Source: Bacillus ectoiniformans (GTDB lineage: Bacteria; Bacillota; Bacilli; Bacillales; Domibacillaceae). Taken from it: a stretch of DNA of 64,000 bases. Shown in pieces: positions 16,135-24,161 of the stretch. The position numbers and the translations under genes were made by a program. Position 1 is the first letter of the stretch, and each line of letters begins with the position of its first letter. The DNA lies in contig NZ_JAFBES010000002.1 in the NCBI RefSeq assembly GCF_016908875.1, positions 169,740 through 233,739 of the forward strand, read 5' to 3'. The notes under the pieces are model-generated. The model did no database searches, was not told the origin of the DNA, and worked only from the letters and a program-made list of their open reading frames with translations.

Positions 16135-16839
16135 TTATTCTTGAATGGCTGCCTCTAGTGCCACTTCAATCATTTCGTTAAATGTCGTTTGGCGTTCTTC
16201 AGACGTCGTTTCTTCCCCTGTCAGAATATGATCGCTGACAGTCAATACCGCTAACGCTTTGCGATCGTATTTAGCAGCTAATGTATAAAGAGCAGCTGCT
16301 TCCATTTCAATCGCAAGCATGCCATACTTCGCCCATAGCTCATGATCGGCATTGTCGTTATAGAACATATCTGCAGTAAAGACGTTGCCCACTTTAAGGT
16401 CTAATCCCTTAGCCATCCCAGCATCATAGGCTTTCTTTAGCAGGTCCCAGTTCGCTGTCGGGGCATAATCGACACCTTTAAAAGTAAAGCGATTCATTTG
16501 AGAATCTGTAGATGCACTCATCGCTAAAATGACGTCTCTTACTTTGACATCTTTTTGAATCGCACCGCATGTGCCGACGCGAATTAAGTTTTGCACGTTA
16601 TAGCTTTGCATTAGCTCATTGACATAAATAGAAATGGACGGCACACCCATGCCAGTGCCTTGAACGGAAATTCTTTTTCCTTTATACGTCCCTGTATAGC
16701 CGAACATATTGCGTACTTCATTGTAACAAACCGGGTTGTCTAAAAAGGTTTCCGCAATATACTTCGCTCGCAGCGGGTCTCCAGGCAAAAGGACCGTTTC
16801 CGCAATTTCATTTTCTTTCGCACCAATGTGAACACTCAT
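16135..16839 (-). CDS. deoD: Purine-nucleoside phosphorylase, DeoD type
   Basis: A 234-aa cytosolic enzyme, hexameric in the family, that splits purine (deoxy)nucleosides with phosphate to base and pentose-1-phosphate. Hallmarks are [15 protein letters not shown] (phosphate site GDP..R), the RVGTCG motif, [13 protein letters not shown] (ribose site, Glu-Met-Glu) and TVSDHIL with the catalytic Asp. Length is the family standard. ATG follows GGAGGT at 7 bases. It is transcribed alone, with its own terminator, beside yodJ. It complements the salvage function of xpt-pbuX at 53-55 kb. Confidence 0.97.
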   Translation of the reverse strand: MSVHIGAKENEIAETVLLPGDPLRAKYIAETFLDNPVCYNEVRNMFGYTGTYKGKRISVQGTGMGVPSISIYVNELMQSYNVQNLIRVGTCGAIQKDVKVRDVILAMSASTDSQMNRFTFKGVDYAPTANWDLLKKAYDAGMAKGLDLKVGNVFTADMFYNDNADHELWAKYGMLAIEMEAAALYTLAAKYDRKALAVLTVSDHILTGEETTSEERQTTFNEMIEVALEAAIQE

Positions 16840-16950
16840 GTTTTTACCTCCAGATAAATCGTTTTATACCAACCATTGTATGCTTTTTAGACAAGCGGTG
16901 CAATCGATTGGCTTATCTGGCGGCAGCCTCGCTTCTTTCTCTGGGAATGA

Positions 16951-17721
16951 TTAAGCGTATTTCGCAATAATCTGTTTCAGCTTCTCATCTATCATCGGCA
17001 AATCACGGACTGTAATCGTTGTCCGGACAAGGCTTTCATCCATTTCCAAAGCTTCCGCTAAAAACCCGCCGAATCCACGAGCCTTTCGATCCACTTCGAA
17101 TAGCAATTCTGCCTGGTCGTCTGTTTGTGAAAGAAAGACCAGTTCTAATTCGTCAAGGCGGCCGCGAAATAAACCGCTTGTCGGCACGAACTCAAACTCC
17201 TGAATAAACGGATAGCGGCTTTTAATTTTTAGGGAAGCTTGCTCGCACTCTACTTGGCGCAGTCTGAAACCAAGACCTTCAACGCCATCTAGCACCTTCG
17301 TCATCAGGTGGGTTGGACGCACTTCAATATAGTCTTTATCCTCAGGATCCACCGCGTTTTTAATATCAAGCCCTGTCTGAACCCACACTCGTGTATTGCC
17401 AAAAGTGATCGGCGTCTCATAAGGCAAGTCAATCGTAAACGGAATGACTTTCGATTCGTTCGCACCGATCGTAAACGGGTCATTTAATTTCGTCTTTTTA
17501 ACAGCCGCAAAGTCTGTATACTTCTTATCGTCGGACTCTCTCACATAAGTGGTATAAATGGTTAAATAAATGGAATCAATGTGCTGTTCAATATTTCCGC
17601 CATCAATTCGAACTTCCCCGGCCATGCGCTCTCCCGCCACATAGCTTGATTTCTCAAGCTTCGTATCTACTTTCGCACCGCCAACCCCAAAGCTTGCTAG
17701 CACCTTATTAAAAAAAGACAT
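16951..17721 (-). CDS. spo0M: Sporulation-control protein Spo0M
   Basis: A 256-aa arrestin-like protein (MSFFNKVLASFGVGGAKVDT..., EVRIDGGNIEQHIDSIYLTI, ESKVIPFTIDLPYETPITFG). Length and N-terminus match B. subtilis Spo0M (258 aa), which influences stage 0 of sporulation and cell division and is cytoplasmic. The protein has two beta-sandwich halves, the second around FVPTSGLFRGRLDELELVF. ATG follows GGGGGAATGGGAA. It is monocistronic. In B. subtilis spo0M is sigma-H dependent; I did not find a clear promoter here. Confidence 0.93.
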   Translation of the reverse strand: MSFFNKVLASFGVGGAKVDTKLEKSSYVAGERMAGEVRIDGGNIEQHIDSIYLTIYTTYVRESDDKKYTDFAAVKKTKLNDPFTIGANESKVIPFTIDLPYETPITFGNTRVWVQTGLDIKNAVDPEDKDYIEVRPTHLMTKVLDGVEGLGFRLRQVECEQASLKIKSRYPFIQEFEFVPTSGLFRGRLDELELVFLSQTDDQAELLFEVDRKARGFGGFLAEALEMDESLVRTTITVRDLPMIDEKLKQIIAKYA

Positions 17722-17873
17722 TTCCCATTCCCCCTGTTTATCTTATTTTAGCTGATGACTTAATTACGCATTAGTTACGAAGCAGGTTTCATTTTTTTGT
17801 ACGGAAAAGAAAATAATTCTTGCCCTCTCCCTTTATATTATAATGGAATCAGCTTTATTCAGGGTATGATCAT

Positions 17874-18095
17874 TTAAGAAATTTCTTCTATATACTTATC
17901 CCAAGCGTCATCAAATACCGTCATGCTTGGCAAGTATAATCCATTTAACTCAAGGTACTGGCAAAGCTCATTATAATCTTCTGATGACTTAGGAAAACTG
18001 TGATCAGAAAAGGCATGATTAGCAAACGCAGCCAAATCGTCTCTCGGCGGCTCCTCGCGATATTTCATTAAATAATGATAAAAAGATTTACGCAT
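17874..18095 (-). CDS. yozE: YozE family protein (UPF0346)
   Basis: A 73-aa small helical protein with the conserved SFYHYLMKYR, FANHAFSDHSFPK, YLELNGLYL and FDDAWDKY segments of the YozE/UPF0346 family (B. subtilis YozE 74 aa). Its fold is a small helical bundle that resembles DNA-binding or SAM-like domains; the function is unknown. ATG follows GGGAGGGACAGT. It is a single gene. Confidence 0.92.
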   Translation of the reverse strand: MRKSFYHYLMKYREEPPRDDLAAFANHAFSDHSFPKSSEDYNELCQYLELNGLYLPSMTVFDDAWDKYIEEIS

Positions 18096-18234
18096 ACTGT
18101 CCCTCCCATTTTTCTACTCAATATAATGGAAGGAAGATCACTAGTAAAGAAAAAACTTTCGTTTATGATCGACCTATTCATTTTTATGCAAAAAAATCAA
18201 AAGAAGAAGGCACACATACGCATACCTTCTCCTG

Positions 18235-19704
18235 TTATACTAATACCGGCTCTGTTTTAATTGGAGCCTTTTTTGCTTTTTCTACGATGTCACGGGCAAT
18301 CCAAACTCCACATGCACCTGCTTGCGCTAATCCTCGAGTAATACCTGCCCCGTCACCGCCGACATATAAGCCGGAAATTTCTGTCTCAAAACGGTCATTG
18401 ATCTTTGGACGAGCAGAATAAAATTTCGCTTCCACTCCGTAAAACAACGTATGCTCTGATGCAATTCCCGGAGTGACGTGATCCAGTGCTTCCGTCATTT
18501 CAATCAGGCTTTTCATTGTATTATATGGAAGAACGAGTCCTAAATCCCCGGGTACAGCTTCCTTCATCGTCGGCTCTAAAAACCCTTCTTTGATTCGTTT
18601 GTCAGTTGAACGGCGGCCTTTTAGAATATCTCCGTATTTTTGCACGATGATGCCGCCAGTCGATAAACGATTAGCGAGAGTTGACACTTCAATCGCATAT
18701 TCATTCGGCTGATCGAATGGATCGGAAAATGTGTGTGACACCAACAAAGCAAAGTTCGTATTTTCGCTGCCTAATTTAGGATCCTTATAGGCGTGTCCGT
18801 TCGCAAGCATAACCCCTGAGTGATTCTCTACTACGACATGGCCTGCCGGATTGCTGCAAAACGTGCGGACTTTCGTTCCGACAGATGTGTTAAAAACAAA
18901 CTTTCCTTCGTATAAATGCTTGTTGATCTCTTCCATGACGATATTCGATGTTTCGACTCGCACACCGATATCTACTTGATTATTCATCATTTTCAGGCGG
19001 CGTTTTTTAAGGATTTTACTTAGCCAGATGGAACCGTCCCGCCCTGGCGCAATCACTACTTTATCGGCTTTAATTTCCGTGCCGTCCTTTAATACGATTC
19101 CTTGAACAGTATGTACACCCTCAGCTTTGACAGTGAGTAAATCTTCTACTTCTTTTTTATAAACCATGTCGATTTTTTCTTTTAGGTATTCATAAATACT
19201 TTTTAATATTTGCAGGTTTTGCTCTGTGCCTAAATGGCGGACTTGCGCTCTCAGCAATTTAAGGCCTGCTGCATAGCCTCGGCGCTCGATATCTCTCACT
19301 TCAGGTGTGAGCGGATCTGTAATGCTTTCTGTCGCTCCGTGCTTTAAGTTGATCTCATCCACATATTTTATCAGGTCAATAACCTCTGAATTTGATAAGT
19401 AGTCTGTCATCCATCCGCCGAATTCACTCGTAATATTAAATTTGCCGTCCGAATAAGCTCCTGCACCGCCAAATCCATTGGTAATAGAACAAGCAGGCAA
19501 ACAGCCAGCAAACTCTTTGCGGCCTGCTGCGGGAGGACATTTCTCTATTTTCTTTTGCAGAATGGGACAATGGCGTTTATAAATATCATGCCCTTTATCT
19601 ATTAATAAAATTTTAGCATTAGGTAATTTCAAAGTTAATTCATAGCTGGCAAATATCCCTGCCGGACCTGCACCTACTACGATGACATCATACTGATTGT
19701 TCAC
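18235..19704 (-). CDS. FAD-dependent oxidoreductase, COG2509 family
   Basis: A 489-aa flavoprotein. It has the N-terminal dinucleotide-binding motif VVGAGPAGIFASYEL, a Cys-containing stretch RHCPILQKKIEKCPP, then GFGGAGAYSDGKFN, APGRDGSIWL and the C-terminal FAD motif YVGGDGAGITRGLAQAGACG. COG2509 proteins are uncharacterised flavoproteins, sometimes annotated as dehydrogenases; no substrate can be stated. It starts with GTG, GAGGGGAAG upstream. A good sigma-A promoter and a PurBox-like inverted pair precede it, so purine-linked control by PurR is likely. It is monocistronic. Confidence 0.85.
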   Translation of the reverse strand: MNNQYDVIVVGAGPAGIFASYELTLKLPNAKILLIDKGHDIYKRHCPILQKKIEKCPPAAGRKEFAGCLPACSITNGFGGAGAYSDGKFNITSEFGGWMTDYLSNSEVIDLIKYVDEINLKHGATESITDPLTPEVRDIERRGYAAGLKLLRAQVRHLGTEQNLQILKSIYEYLKEKIDMVYKKEVEDLLTVKAEGVHTVQGIVLKDGTEIKADKVVIAPGRDGSIWLSKILKKRRLKMMNNQVDIGVRVETSNIVMEEINKHLYEGKFVFNTSVGTKVRTFCSNPAGHVVVENHSGVMLANGHAYKDPKLGSENTNFALLVSHTFSDPFDQPNEYAIEVSTLANRLSTGGIIVQKYGDILKGRRSTDKRIKEGFLEPTMKEAVPGDLGLVLPYNTMKSLIEMTEALDHVTPGIASEHTLFYGVEAKFYSARPKINDRFETEISGLYVGGDGAGITRGLAQAGACGVWIARDIVEKAKKAPIKTEPVLV

Positions 19705-19739
19705 AAGGCTTCCCCTCTTTCCATTCCTCTTATAGTAAA

Positions 19740-19768
19740 AATATATCAGATCTTTCCAAAAGGGTCAA
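19740..19768 (-). promoter_or_regulatory. Promoter of the COG2509 flavoprotein gene
   Basis: Minus-strand TTGACC (19763-19768), 17-base spacer, TATATT (19740-19745). This is a strong sigma-A match with about 30 bases to the start codon, with PurBox-like sequences directly upstream of the -35. Confidence 0.75.
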
Positions 19769-19772
19769 CAAA

Positions 19773-19816
19773 ATATACGAACATTTTTATATTAAATATT
19801 TTTATTGTTCGTTTTT
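19773..19816. promoter_or_regulatory. Inverted PurBox pair (predicted PurR operator)
   Basis: ATATACGAACATT (19773-19785) and, on the other strand, AAAAACGAACAAT (19804-19816) each match 12 of 13 positions of the PurR box AWWWCCGAACWWT. They face each other across 18 bases, beginning 4 bases upstream of the flavoprotein -35. The same 18-base geometry occurs upstream of xpt in this window. PurR of Bacillus binds such pairs and represses when PRPP is low. Seen in sequence; binding is inferred. Confidence 0.65.
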
Positions 19817-19873
19817 ACAGCGTTTGCAACGAATTTTAAGCCACAAAGATCGTACACACTCAATAAAAAGACA

Positions 19874-19907
19874 GAAAAAAGACTGCCGATCATTTGACCG
19901 GCAGTCT
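19874..19907 (-). terminator. Terminator of the PTS IIA gene
   Basis: Arms AGACTGCCG (19880-19888) and CGGCAGTCT (19899-19907); the minus strand continues with T6. Strong intrinsic terminator 10 bases past the stop. Confidence 0.9.
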
Positions 19908-19916
19908 GAATGTATA

Positions 19917-20417
19917 TTATTTCGCTGTCACAGTTAATACCACGTCTTGTGCAGCTGTTACTGCACCAGAACCGCTTTTATTCACGCTTTCCATATCATC
20001 ACCGTTCGTAATAATGATTGGCGTTACAGTAGAGCTGGCTTTTTCTCCAACCAGTGCCAGGTCGAACGTGACTAATGTATCTCCTTTTTTCACTTGATCA
20101 CCTTGAGCAATATGAGCTTCAAAGCCTTCACCCTTCATATTCACCGTTTCAAGACCAATATGAATCAAAATTTCTGCTCCATTTTCAGCTTTAATGCCAA
20201 CCGCGTGTTTCGTAGGGAAAAGCTGCATAATTTCCCCATCTACCGGCGAAACCACTTTTCCTTCCGTTGGTTCAATAGCCAGTCCATCTCCCATCATTTT
20301 TTGAGAAAACACTGGATCTGGAACCTCTTCTAGCGCGATGACCTTTCCAGTTAACGGGCTAGACAGCTCAACCACTTTAGATACTTCTTCTTTTTTTCCG
20401 AATAATTTTTTAAACAT
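19917..20417 (-). CDS. ypqE: PTS glucose-type EIIA protein (YpqE-like)
   Basis: A 166-aa stand-alone EIIA-Glc domain, a cytosolic phosphocarrier. The two active-site His are visible in FPTKHAVGI (His71) and ILIHIGLETV (His86, the phospho-acceptor), with GDGLAIEPTEGKVVSPVDGE before them and the C-terminal GDQVKKGDTLVTFDL lipoyl-like hairpin. No EIIB or EIIC gene is adjacent, so it probably serves a remote permease or a regulatory role. ATG at 20417 is chosen because AAGGTGATT precedes it; a TTG 6 bases earlier is weaker. It follows msrB by 15 bases, so read-through from msrAB is likely. Confidence 0.92.
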   Translation of the reverse strand: MFKKLFGKKEEVSKVVELSSPLTGKVIALEEVPDPVFSQKMMGDGLAIEPTEGKVVSPVDGEIMQLFPTKHAVGIKAENGAEILIHIGLETVNMKGEGFEAHIAQGDQVKKGDTLVTFDLALVGEKASSTVTPIIITNGDDMESVNKSGSGAVTAAQDVVLTVTAK

Positions 20418-20437
20418 AAACAATCACCTTCCATCAA

Positions 20438-20872
20438 TTATTGATCTTTAAATAGTGACAAATAGTCTCCGTACCCTTTTTCTTCGAGTTTTTCTTTCGG
20501 AATAAACGTTAATGCAGCTGAATTTATGCAATACCTTAACCCTGAAGGTCCTGGTCCATCATCAAACACATGTCCTAGATGGGAATCAGCCGTTTGGCTT
20601 CGGACTTCTGTGCGCACCATGCCATGGCTTTTATCTTCTTTCTCTACGACTTCTCGATCTTCAATTGGTTTAGTAAAGCTTGGCCAGCCGCATCCGGCAT
20701 CATACTTATCAAGTGAACTGAAAAGCGGCTTTCCTGACACCACATCTACATAGATGCCGTCTCCGAATTGATTCCAATACTCATTTTGAAAAGGAGGCTC
20801 TGTTCCATTATTTTGTGTTACTTCATATTGCATCGGATTAAGTTTTTTTTGAAGTTCCTGATTATTTGCCAT
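20438..20872 (-). CDS. msrB: Peptide-methionine (R)-S-oxide reductase
   Basis: A 144-aa MsrB that repairs the R epimer of methionine sulfoxide in proteins. Signature blocks are [50 protein letters not shown] and the catalytic Cys in [11 protein letters not shown]. The zinc-binding CxxC pairs of some MsrBs are absent, as in B. subtilis YppQ. Its start lies inside the end of msrA (11-base overlap) with GGGGGGATC upstream, so it is translationally coupled to MsrA. Confidence 0.96.
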   Translation of the reverse strand: MANNQELQKKLNPMQYEVTQNNGTEPPFQNEYWNQFGDGIYVDVVSGKPLFSSLDKYDAGCGWPSFTKPIEDREVVEKEDKSHGMVRTEVRSQTADSHLGHVFDDGPGPSGLRYCINSAALTFIPKEKLEEKGYGDYLSLFKDQ

Positions 20873-21398
20873 TCAAGAGATCCCCCCAGTGATTTTGAAT
20901 ATGCGCAGCCCTGCCTGAACCTTGGTGATATCCTTGGTAATGGGCTGGGTTTTTCTTGTAATAATCCTGATGATACTCTTCAGCGGGATAAAAAACAGCC
21001 GCCGGCAAAATTTTCACGACAATCGGCTTCGAAAATCTTCCGCTTGTCTCGAGTTCTTGTTTTGATTTCTCTGCTTGCTTCTTTTGATCTTCATTATGGT
21101 AGAATATCGCAGGCTGGTAGGACTGTCCTCTGTCAAAGAACTGGCCTCCTGCATCTGTCGGATCCACTTGCATCCAGTATAGTTTCAGCAACTTTTCATA
21201 TGGGAATATTTCCGGATCAAAAGTGATTTCCACAGCCTCATAATGACCGGTAGTCTCGCTGCATACCTCTTGGTAAGTTGGATTTTCAGTGGTTCCTCCG
21301 GTATATCCTGAAATCACTTCCTTAATTCCAGGCTGCTGATCAAACGGTTTGACCATGCACCAAAAGCAGCCCCCGGCAAAAGTTGCTTTCTCATTCAT
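20862..21398 (-). CDS. msrA: Peptide-methionine (S)-S-oxide reductase
   Basis: A 178-aa MsrA for the S epimer of methionine sulfoxide. The catalytic motif is GGCFWCM (Cys11), followed by the family blocks [22 protein letters not shown], given by position at about residues 31-52, and [23 protein letters not shown] follows AAAGAGGTGATTTT. It is first in an msrA-msrB-ypqE run. In B. subtilis msrAB is Spx-dependent; no promoter was assigned here. Confidence 0.96.
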   Translation of the reverse strand: MNEKATFAGGCFWCMVKPFDQQPGIKEVISGYTGGTTENPTYQEVCSETTGHYEAVEITFDPEIFPYEKLLKLYWMQVDPTDAGGQFFDRGQSYQPAIFYHNEDQKKQAEKSKQELETSGRFSKPIVVKILPAAVFYPAEEYHQDYYKKNPAHYQGYHQGSGRAAHIQNHWGDLLNGK

Positions 21399-21485
21399 AA
21401 AATCACCTCTTTAGACAATATACCCCTTTGCACTTATTTTAACTTGTTTTTTTAAAAAGGGAAAAGATAATGCATTTTGGCACGA

Positions 21486-21512
21486 AAAAAGAGAGGGAAT
21501 CCCCTCTCCTTT
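21486..21512 (-). terminator. Terminator of ypmR-ypmS
   Basis: Arms GAGAGGG (21491-21497) and CCCTCTC (21502-21508) with a 4-base loop; the minus strand runs into T6. It is placed directly after the ypmS stop codon. Confidence 0.85.
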
Positions 21513-22091
21513 TTATTCATTCATCGGCACCATTAAAGTAAATTGGATGTCATCTTTTTCTAGATCCATACGGTCCGCTTTGACTTTTAAATCGCTTTTC
21601 AGTTCCATTTTATCTAATGAAACATAAATCATTTTGTCATTCGGCATGATTTTCACCCACTCAGGGAAGTTATAAGAATCTCTTGCTGCTTTTAATACGT
21701 AGGATACCGGAAGTTTAATCTTGCCGATGGTCATGTCATCCTGCTCTAAAACAACATTGCCGTTTTTCAGTGCTTTAGGAATGAATGTCAGCTTATACTC
21801 CAATCGTTCAGAAAAGACGGGCACTTCACCGTAAAGTTCCACTTTATCACGCAAATACACATTGTAGTCTACGGGGCTCCCGGCCTTTTCTTTTTCAATG
21901 TATGTTTTAATGACGCGGTTTAAATCTTCTTTATTGGACTGTACATGGAATTCAACCGCATCCTCTACAGGAGTCGCTTTAGGAACAGGATCATCCTCAA
22001 TAGGAGAAAGAAGTCCGATAACAAGAAATAATATAATCGCTGCATTTACTGCTAATAAAATGAAAAAACTTAGTTTCCAAAACCTTTTCAT
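21513..22091 (-). CDS. ypmS: YpmS family membrane-anchored protein
   Basis: A 192-aa protein with one N-terminal transmembrane helix (about residues 8-29) and an extracytoplasmic domain. The domain contains EFHVQSNKEDLNRVIKTYIE and LPVSYVLKAARDSYNFPEWV, typical of the DUF2140/YpmS family. Function is unknown; a lipid-binding-like fold has been suggested for the family by prediction only. Its ATG overlaps the TGA of ypmR (ATGA) and GGGAGGG precedes it, so the two genes form a coupled pair that is conserved in Bacillus. Confidence 0.88.
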   Translation of the reverse strand: MKRFWKLSFFILLAVNAAIILFLVIGLLSPIEDDPVPKATPVEDAVEFHVQSNKEDLNRVIKTYIEKEKAGSPVDYNVYLRDKVELYGEVPVFSERLEYKLTFIPKALKNGNVVLEQDDMTIGKIKLPVSYVLKAARDSYNFPEWVKIMPNDKMIYVSLDKMELKSDLKVKADRMDLEKDDIQFTLMVPMNE

Positions 22092-22888
22092 TCTGTACCC
22101 TCCCTTGCAAAAATAATTTTTTGATTCGTTAAGTCTTCTAATGGTTTACCGTTGATGGATTCAAAAATACGGTCAGCCATTAATTCATATCCACGGTCAT
22201 TGGGATGGAACTGATCAATATAAAAAAGATCCTCGCGAGTATTTAAGAAGATATCCTCTATCATTACAAACCTAGTTCTTTCATATTCTTGTAAGGTTAA
22301 TTCACTGGCTGCATTCCAATCTTTCATAATACTTTCCACTTCCTGAACGTCCTCAAACACCTTAAGAAAAGGATTATATAGACCAATTAACACGATACCC
22401 GCATTTTTATTATGCTGTCTGACCGTTTGAATGGTATGGTGCAAACGTTCTTCATATGATTTCCGCTGCTTCGTAAATTCTTTTACATTGAGTTTCGTAA
22501 TATTCTCTTTAAATACCTTCATCACATCATTGCCGCCGATTGTAATAACAACCATATCCGCTCGTTTAATAGTGTGAATGACTTCTTTTTGCTGAAGACG
22601 CTCAAGGAGCTGATCTGTGCGGTTGCCTTTTACTCCGTAATTAGTGAACGAAGCATCTTTCACTTCTGGCAAAGTCTCCAAATGTTTCTCTAAATAAGGA
22701 ACATATCCGCCTTTGTCGGTACTGTCTCCCACACCTTGCGTTAATGAATCGCCAATGGAAACGACTCGCAAATCTTTTGGAACCATTTTTTTCGGCGCTT
22801 GATCTTCGTTTGTAAAATCCTCCAAGCTCATCGTACATCCGCTAAGTATGAACAGAAAAGCGCAGAGAATGACCAAAATCTTCTTCAA
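22088..22888 (-). CDS. ypmR: SGNH/GDSL hydrolase lipoprotein (YpmR-like)
   Basis: A 266-aa secreted lipoprotein esterase/lipase. The signal peptide ends at lipobox LSGC; block I GDSLTQGVGD holds the catalytic Ser, block III GGND and block V DQFHPND the Asp-His pair. I start at the TTG at 22888 because GGGGTGA precedes it by 5 bases and the product then begins MKKILVILCAF, a regular signal peptide. The GTG at 22897 lies inside that ribosome site and is the alternative. It pairs with YpmS; the substrate is probably an envelope ester, not known. Confidence 0.88.
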   Translation of the reverse strand: MKKILVILCAFLFILSGCTMSLEDFTNEDQAPKKMVPKDLRVVSIGDSLTQGVGDSTDKGGYVPYLEKHLETLPEVKDASFTNYGVKGNRTDQLLERLQQKEVIHTIKRADMVVITIGGNDVMKVFKENITKLNVKEFTKQRKSYEERLHHTIQTVRQHNKNAGIVLIGLYNPFLKVFEDVQEVESIMKDWNAASELTLQEYERTRFVMIEDIFLNTREDLFYIDQFHPNDRGYELMADRIFESINGKPLEDLTNQKIIFAREGTE

Positions 22889-23076
22889 GTCTTTCACCCC
22901 GCTGTTTTTTTCTCATCACATTATAGCATATTCATAGGACGGAAAAAGAAATACGTCTTCATTTTTATGATGACAATAGGAAGAATTATTTTTCCTTACA
23001 GCCGGACACAGCTCTAAGAAATGAACAGATATTTATCTTCAGTATTAGTACCTTATTTATTGATGATTTTCCCTTA

Positions 23077-23105
23077 ATAAAAAAACTCCAGTTCTTAGAC
23101 TGGAG
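23077..23105 (-). terminator. Terminator of the globin-sensor/partner-switch operon
   Basis: Arms CTCCAGT (23086-23092) and ACTGGAG (23099-23105), loop TCTTAG, followed on the minus strand by T7. It closes the five-gene operon 9 bases after the last stop codon. Confidence 0.9.
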
Positions 23106-23113
23106 AGTACTCT

Positions 23114-23413
23114 TTAAGCTATTTTTAAAAATTGATCCATTTTACATATTTCAAACAGAGTGACAATATTCTCAGATACACCTTCTGCGGATAAGTTCTT
23201 ATCTTTATATGGATATAACCATTTAATTAAAAGACTGATTCCTGTACTGTCTATAAACTCCACTTCGCTTAAATTCAAAACGACTCTTTGAGCGGATTCA
23301 ATAGCCTTGGATAAATCTTTGATCGTTTTTTCAAGAGACCGGCATGTTTCAAAGTTTAAATCTGTATGAAATGTAATCACTATTGCTTGATCTGTCTGGA
23401 TTTGAGAAATCAT
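23114..23413 (-). CDS. STAS-domain anti-sigma factor antagonist (RsbV/SpoIIAA-like)
   Basis: A 99-aa single STAS domain. The phosphorylation site is intact: VEFIDSTGISLLIKWL, where Ser of DSTG (about residue 57) is the residue phosphorylated by RsbW-type kinases. In partner switching the dephosphorylated form captures the kinase and releases its target. It is the last gene of the operon after the kinase and follows GGCGGGAGAAACCT. It is more divergent than RsbV around the C-terminal helix (NIVTLFEICKMDQFLKIA). No sigma factor gene is next to it. Confidence 0.88.
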   Translation of the reverse strand: MISQIQTDQAIVITFHTDLNFETCRSLEKTIKDLSKAIESAQRVVLNLSEVEFIDSTGISLLIKWLYPYKDKNLSAEGVSENIVTLFEICKMDQFLKIA

Positions 23414-23432
23414 AGGTTTCTCCCGCCTTCCA

Positions 23433-23825
23433 TTATCTTCTTTCTATTACAATGTATGTTTTTTTTCCTGCTGAATCAAATTTCAACTCTTTTGAATATT
23501 GTTTGACCAAAAAGAGCCCTCTATATCCTGCATCTTCACATGATGGTTCACAATCCATATATGCTCCCCAATTAAACCCAGCTCCGAAATCCTCAATTGT
23601 TATTTGCACATCGGCTTCTGCTGTTGCTAATTCCACCGATACCATTTTCTCAGGATCTCCTGAGTACTTATATATATTGGACAGCATTTCCCACAGCACC
23701 AATTTTGTCGCAAAGAAACAAAACGATTGTGGAGGAACTTCTGTTTCTAAAGATTGAAGCAAACCATCAACATTATTTGAGATGGCGCCTTCACAAACCA
23801 AAGAAAATTCAGCTAATCGTTTCAT
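23433..23825 (-). CDS. RsbW-type serine kinase / anti-sigma factor (HATPase)
   Basis: A 130-aa GHKL ATPase. N-box residues are visible in LWEMLSNIYKYSG (Glu and Asn), the G1 box in DFGAGF and the G2 region in GYRGLFLVKQYS. Such proteins phosphorylate the cognate STAS antagonist and otherwise hold a sigma factor or another output protein. Its ATG overlaps the preceding stop (ATGA) and has only a weak ribosome site, so it probably depends on coupling. The Cys in CEPSCEDAGYRG are unusual. The output partner is unknown because no sigma gene lies nearby. Confidence 0.85.
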   Translation of the reverse strand: MKRLAEFSLVCEGAISNNVDGLLQSLETEVPPQSFCFFATKLVLWEMLSNIYKYSGDPEKMVSVELATAEADVQITIEDFGAGFNWGAYMDCEPSCEDAGYRGLFLVKQYSKELKFDSAGKKTYIVIERR

Positions 23826-24148
23826 TTTTTTATCTCTTGCATTTTAAAGAAAATCGACTTTAAAAACGGGTTAACATAATGATCTTCATGTTCTAAACGA
23901 TACAGCTGGCTCCATAAGGAGTTATACATCGCTTTGTCATTTTCCGGTACGCAAGTGACGAAATTTCTTTGTAAATGCATAAGTCGAAATTTGGCATGAT
24001 TTCTTTCTGCTGCTTCATTCTTTAATTGACCCATATCAATTTTAATGATGATCTCATTCGCTTCATGTAAAAGTGATTTTGTCATCTGTTCGAGCGACGT
24101 GTAAGTTTTATCTCCATATTTTAAGCGTAGTCCTGAACGGTCATCCAT
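23822..24148 (-). CDS. Unknown 108-aa protein in the globin-sensor operon
   Basis: I do not recognise this family. It is soluble and basic, with predicted helices around residues 18-50 (TSLEQMTKSLLHEANEIII) and 60-108, and contains a single Cys (NFVTCVPEND). It starts at ATG after AAGAGGAGCC and its stop overlaps the kinase ATG. Its fixed place between the sensor and the kinase suggests an adaptor that links the globin sensor to the switch. That is inference only. Confidence 0.8.
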   Translation of the reverse strand: MDDRSGLRLKYGDKTYTSLEQMTKSLLHEANEIIIKIDMGQLKNEAAERNHAKFRLMHLQRNFVTCVPENDKAMYNSLWSQLYRLEHEDHYVNPFLKSIFFKMQEIKK

Positions 24149-24161
24149 AATTAGGCTCCTC

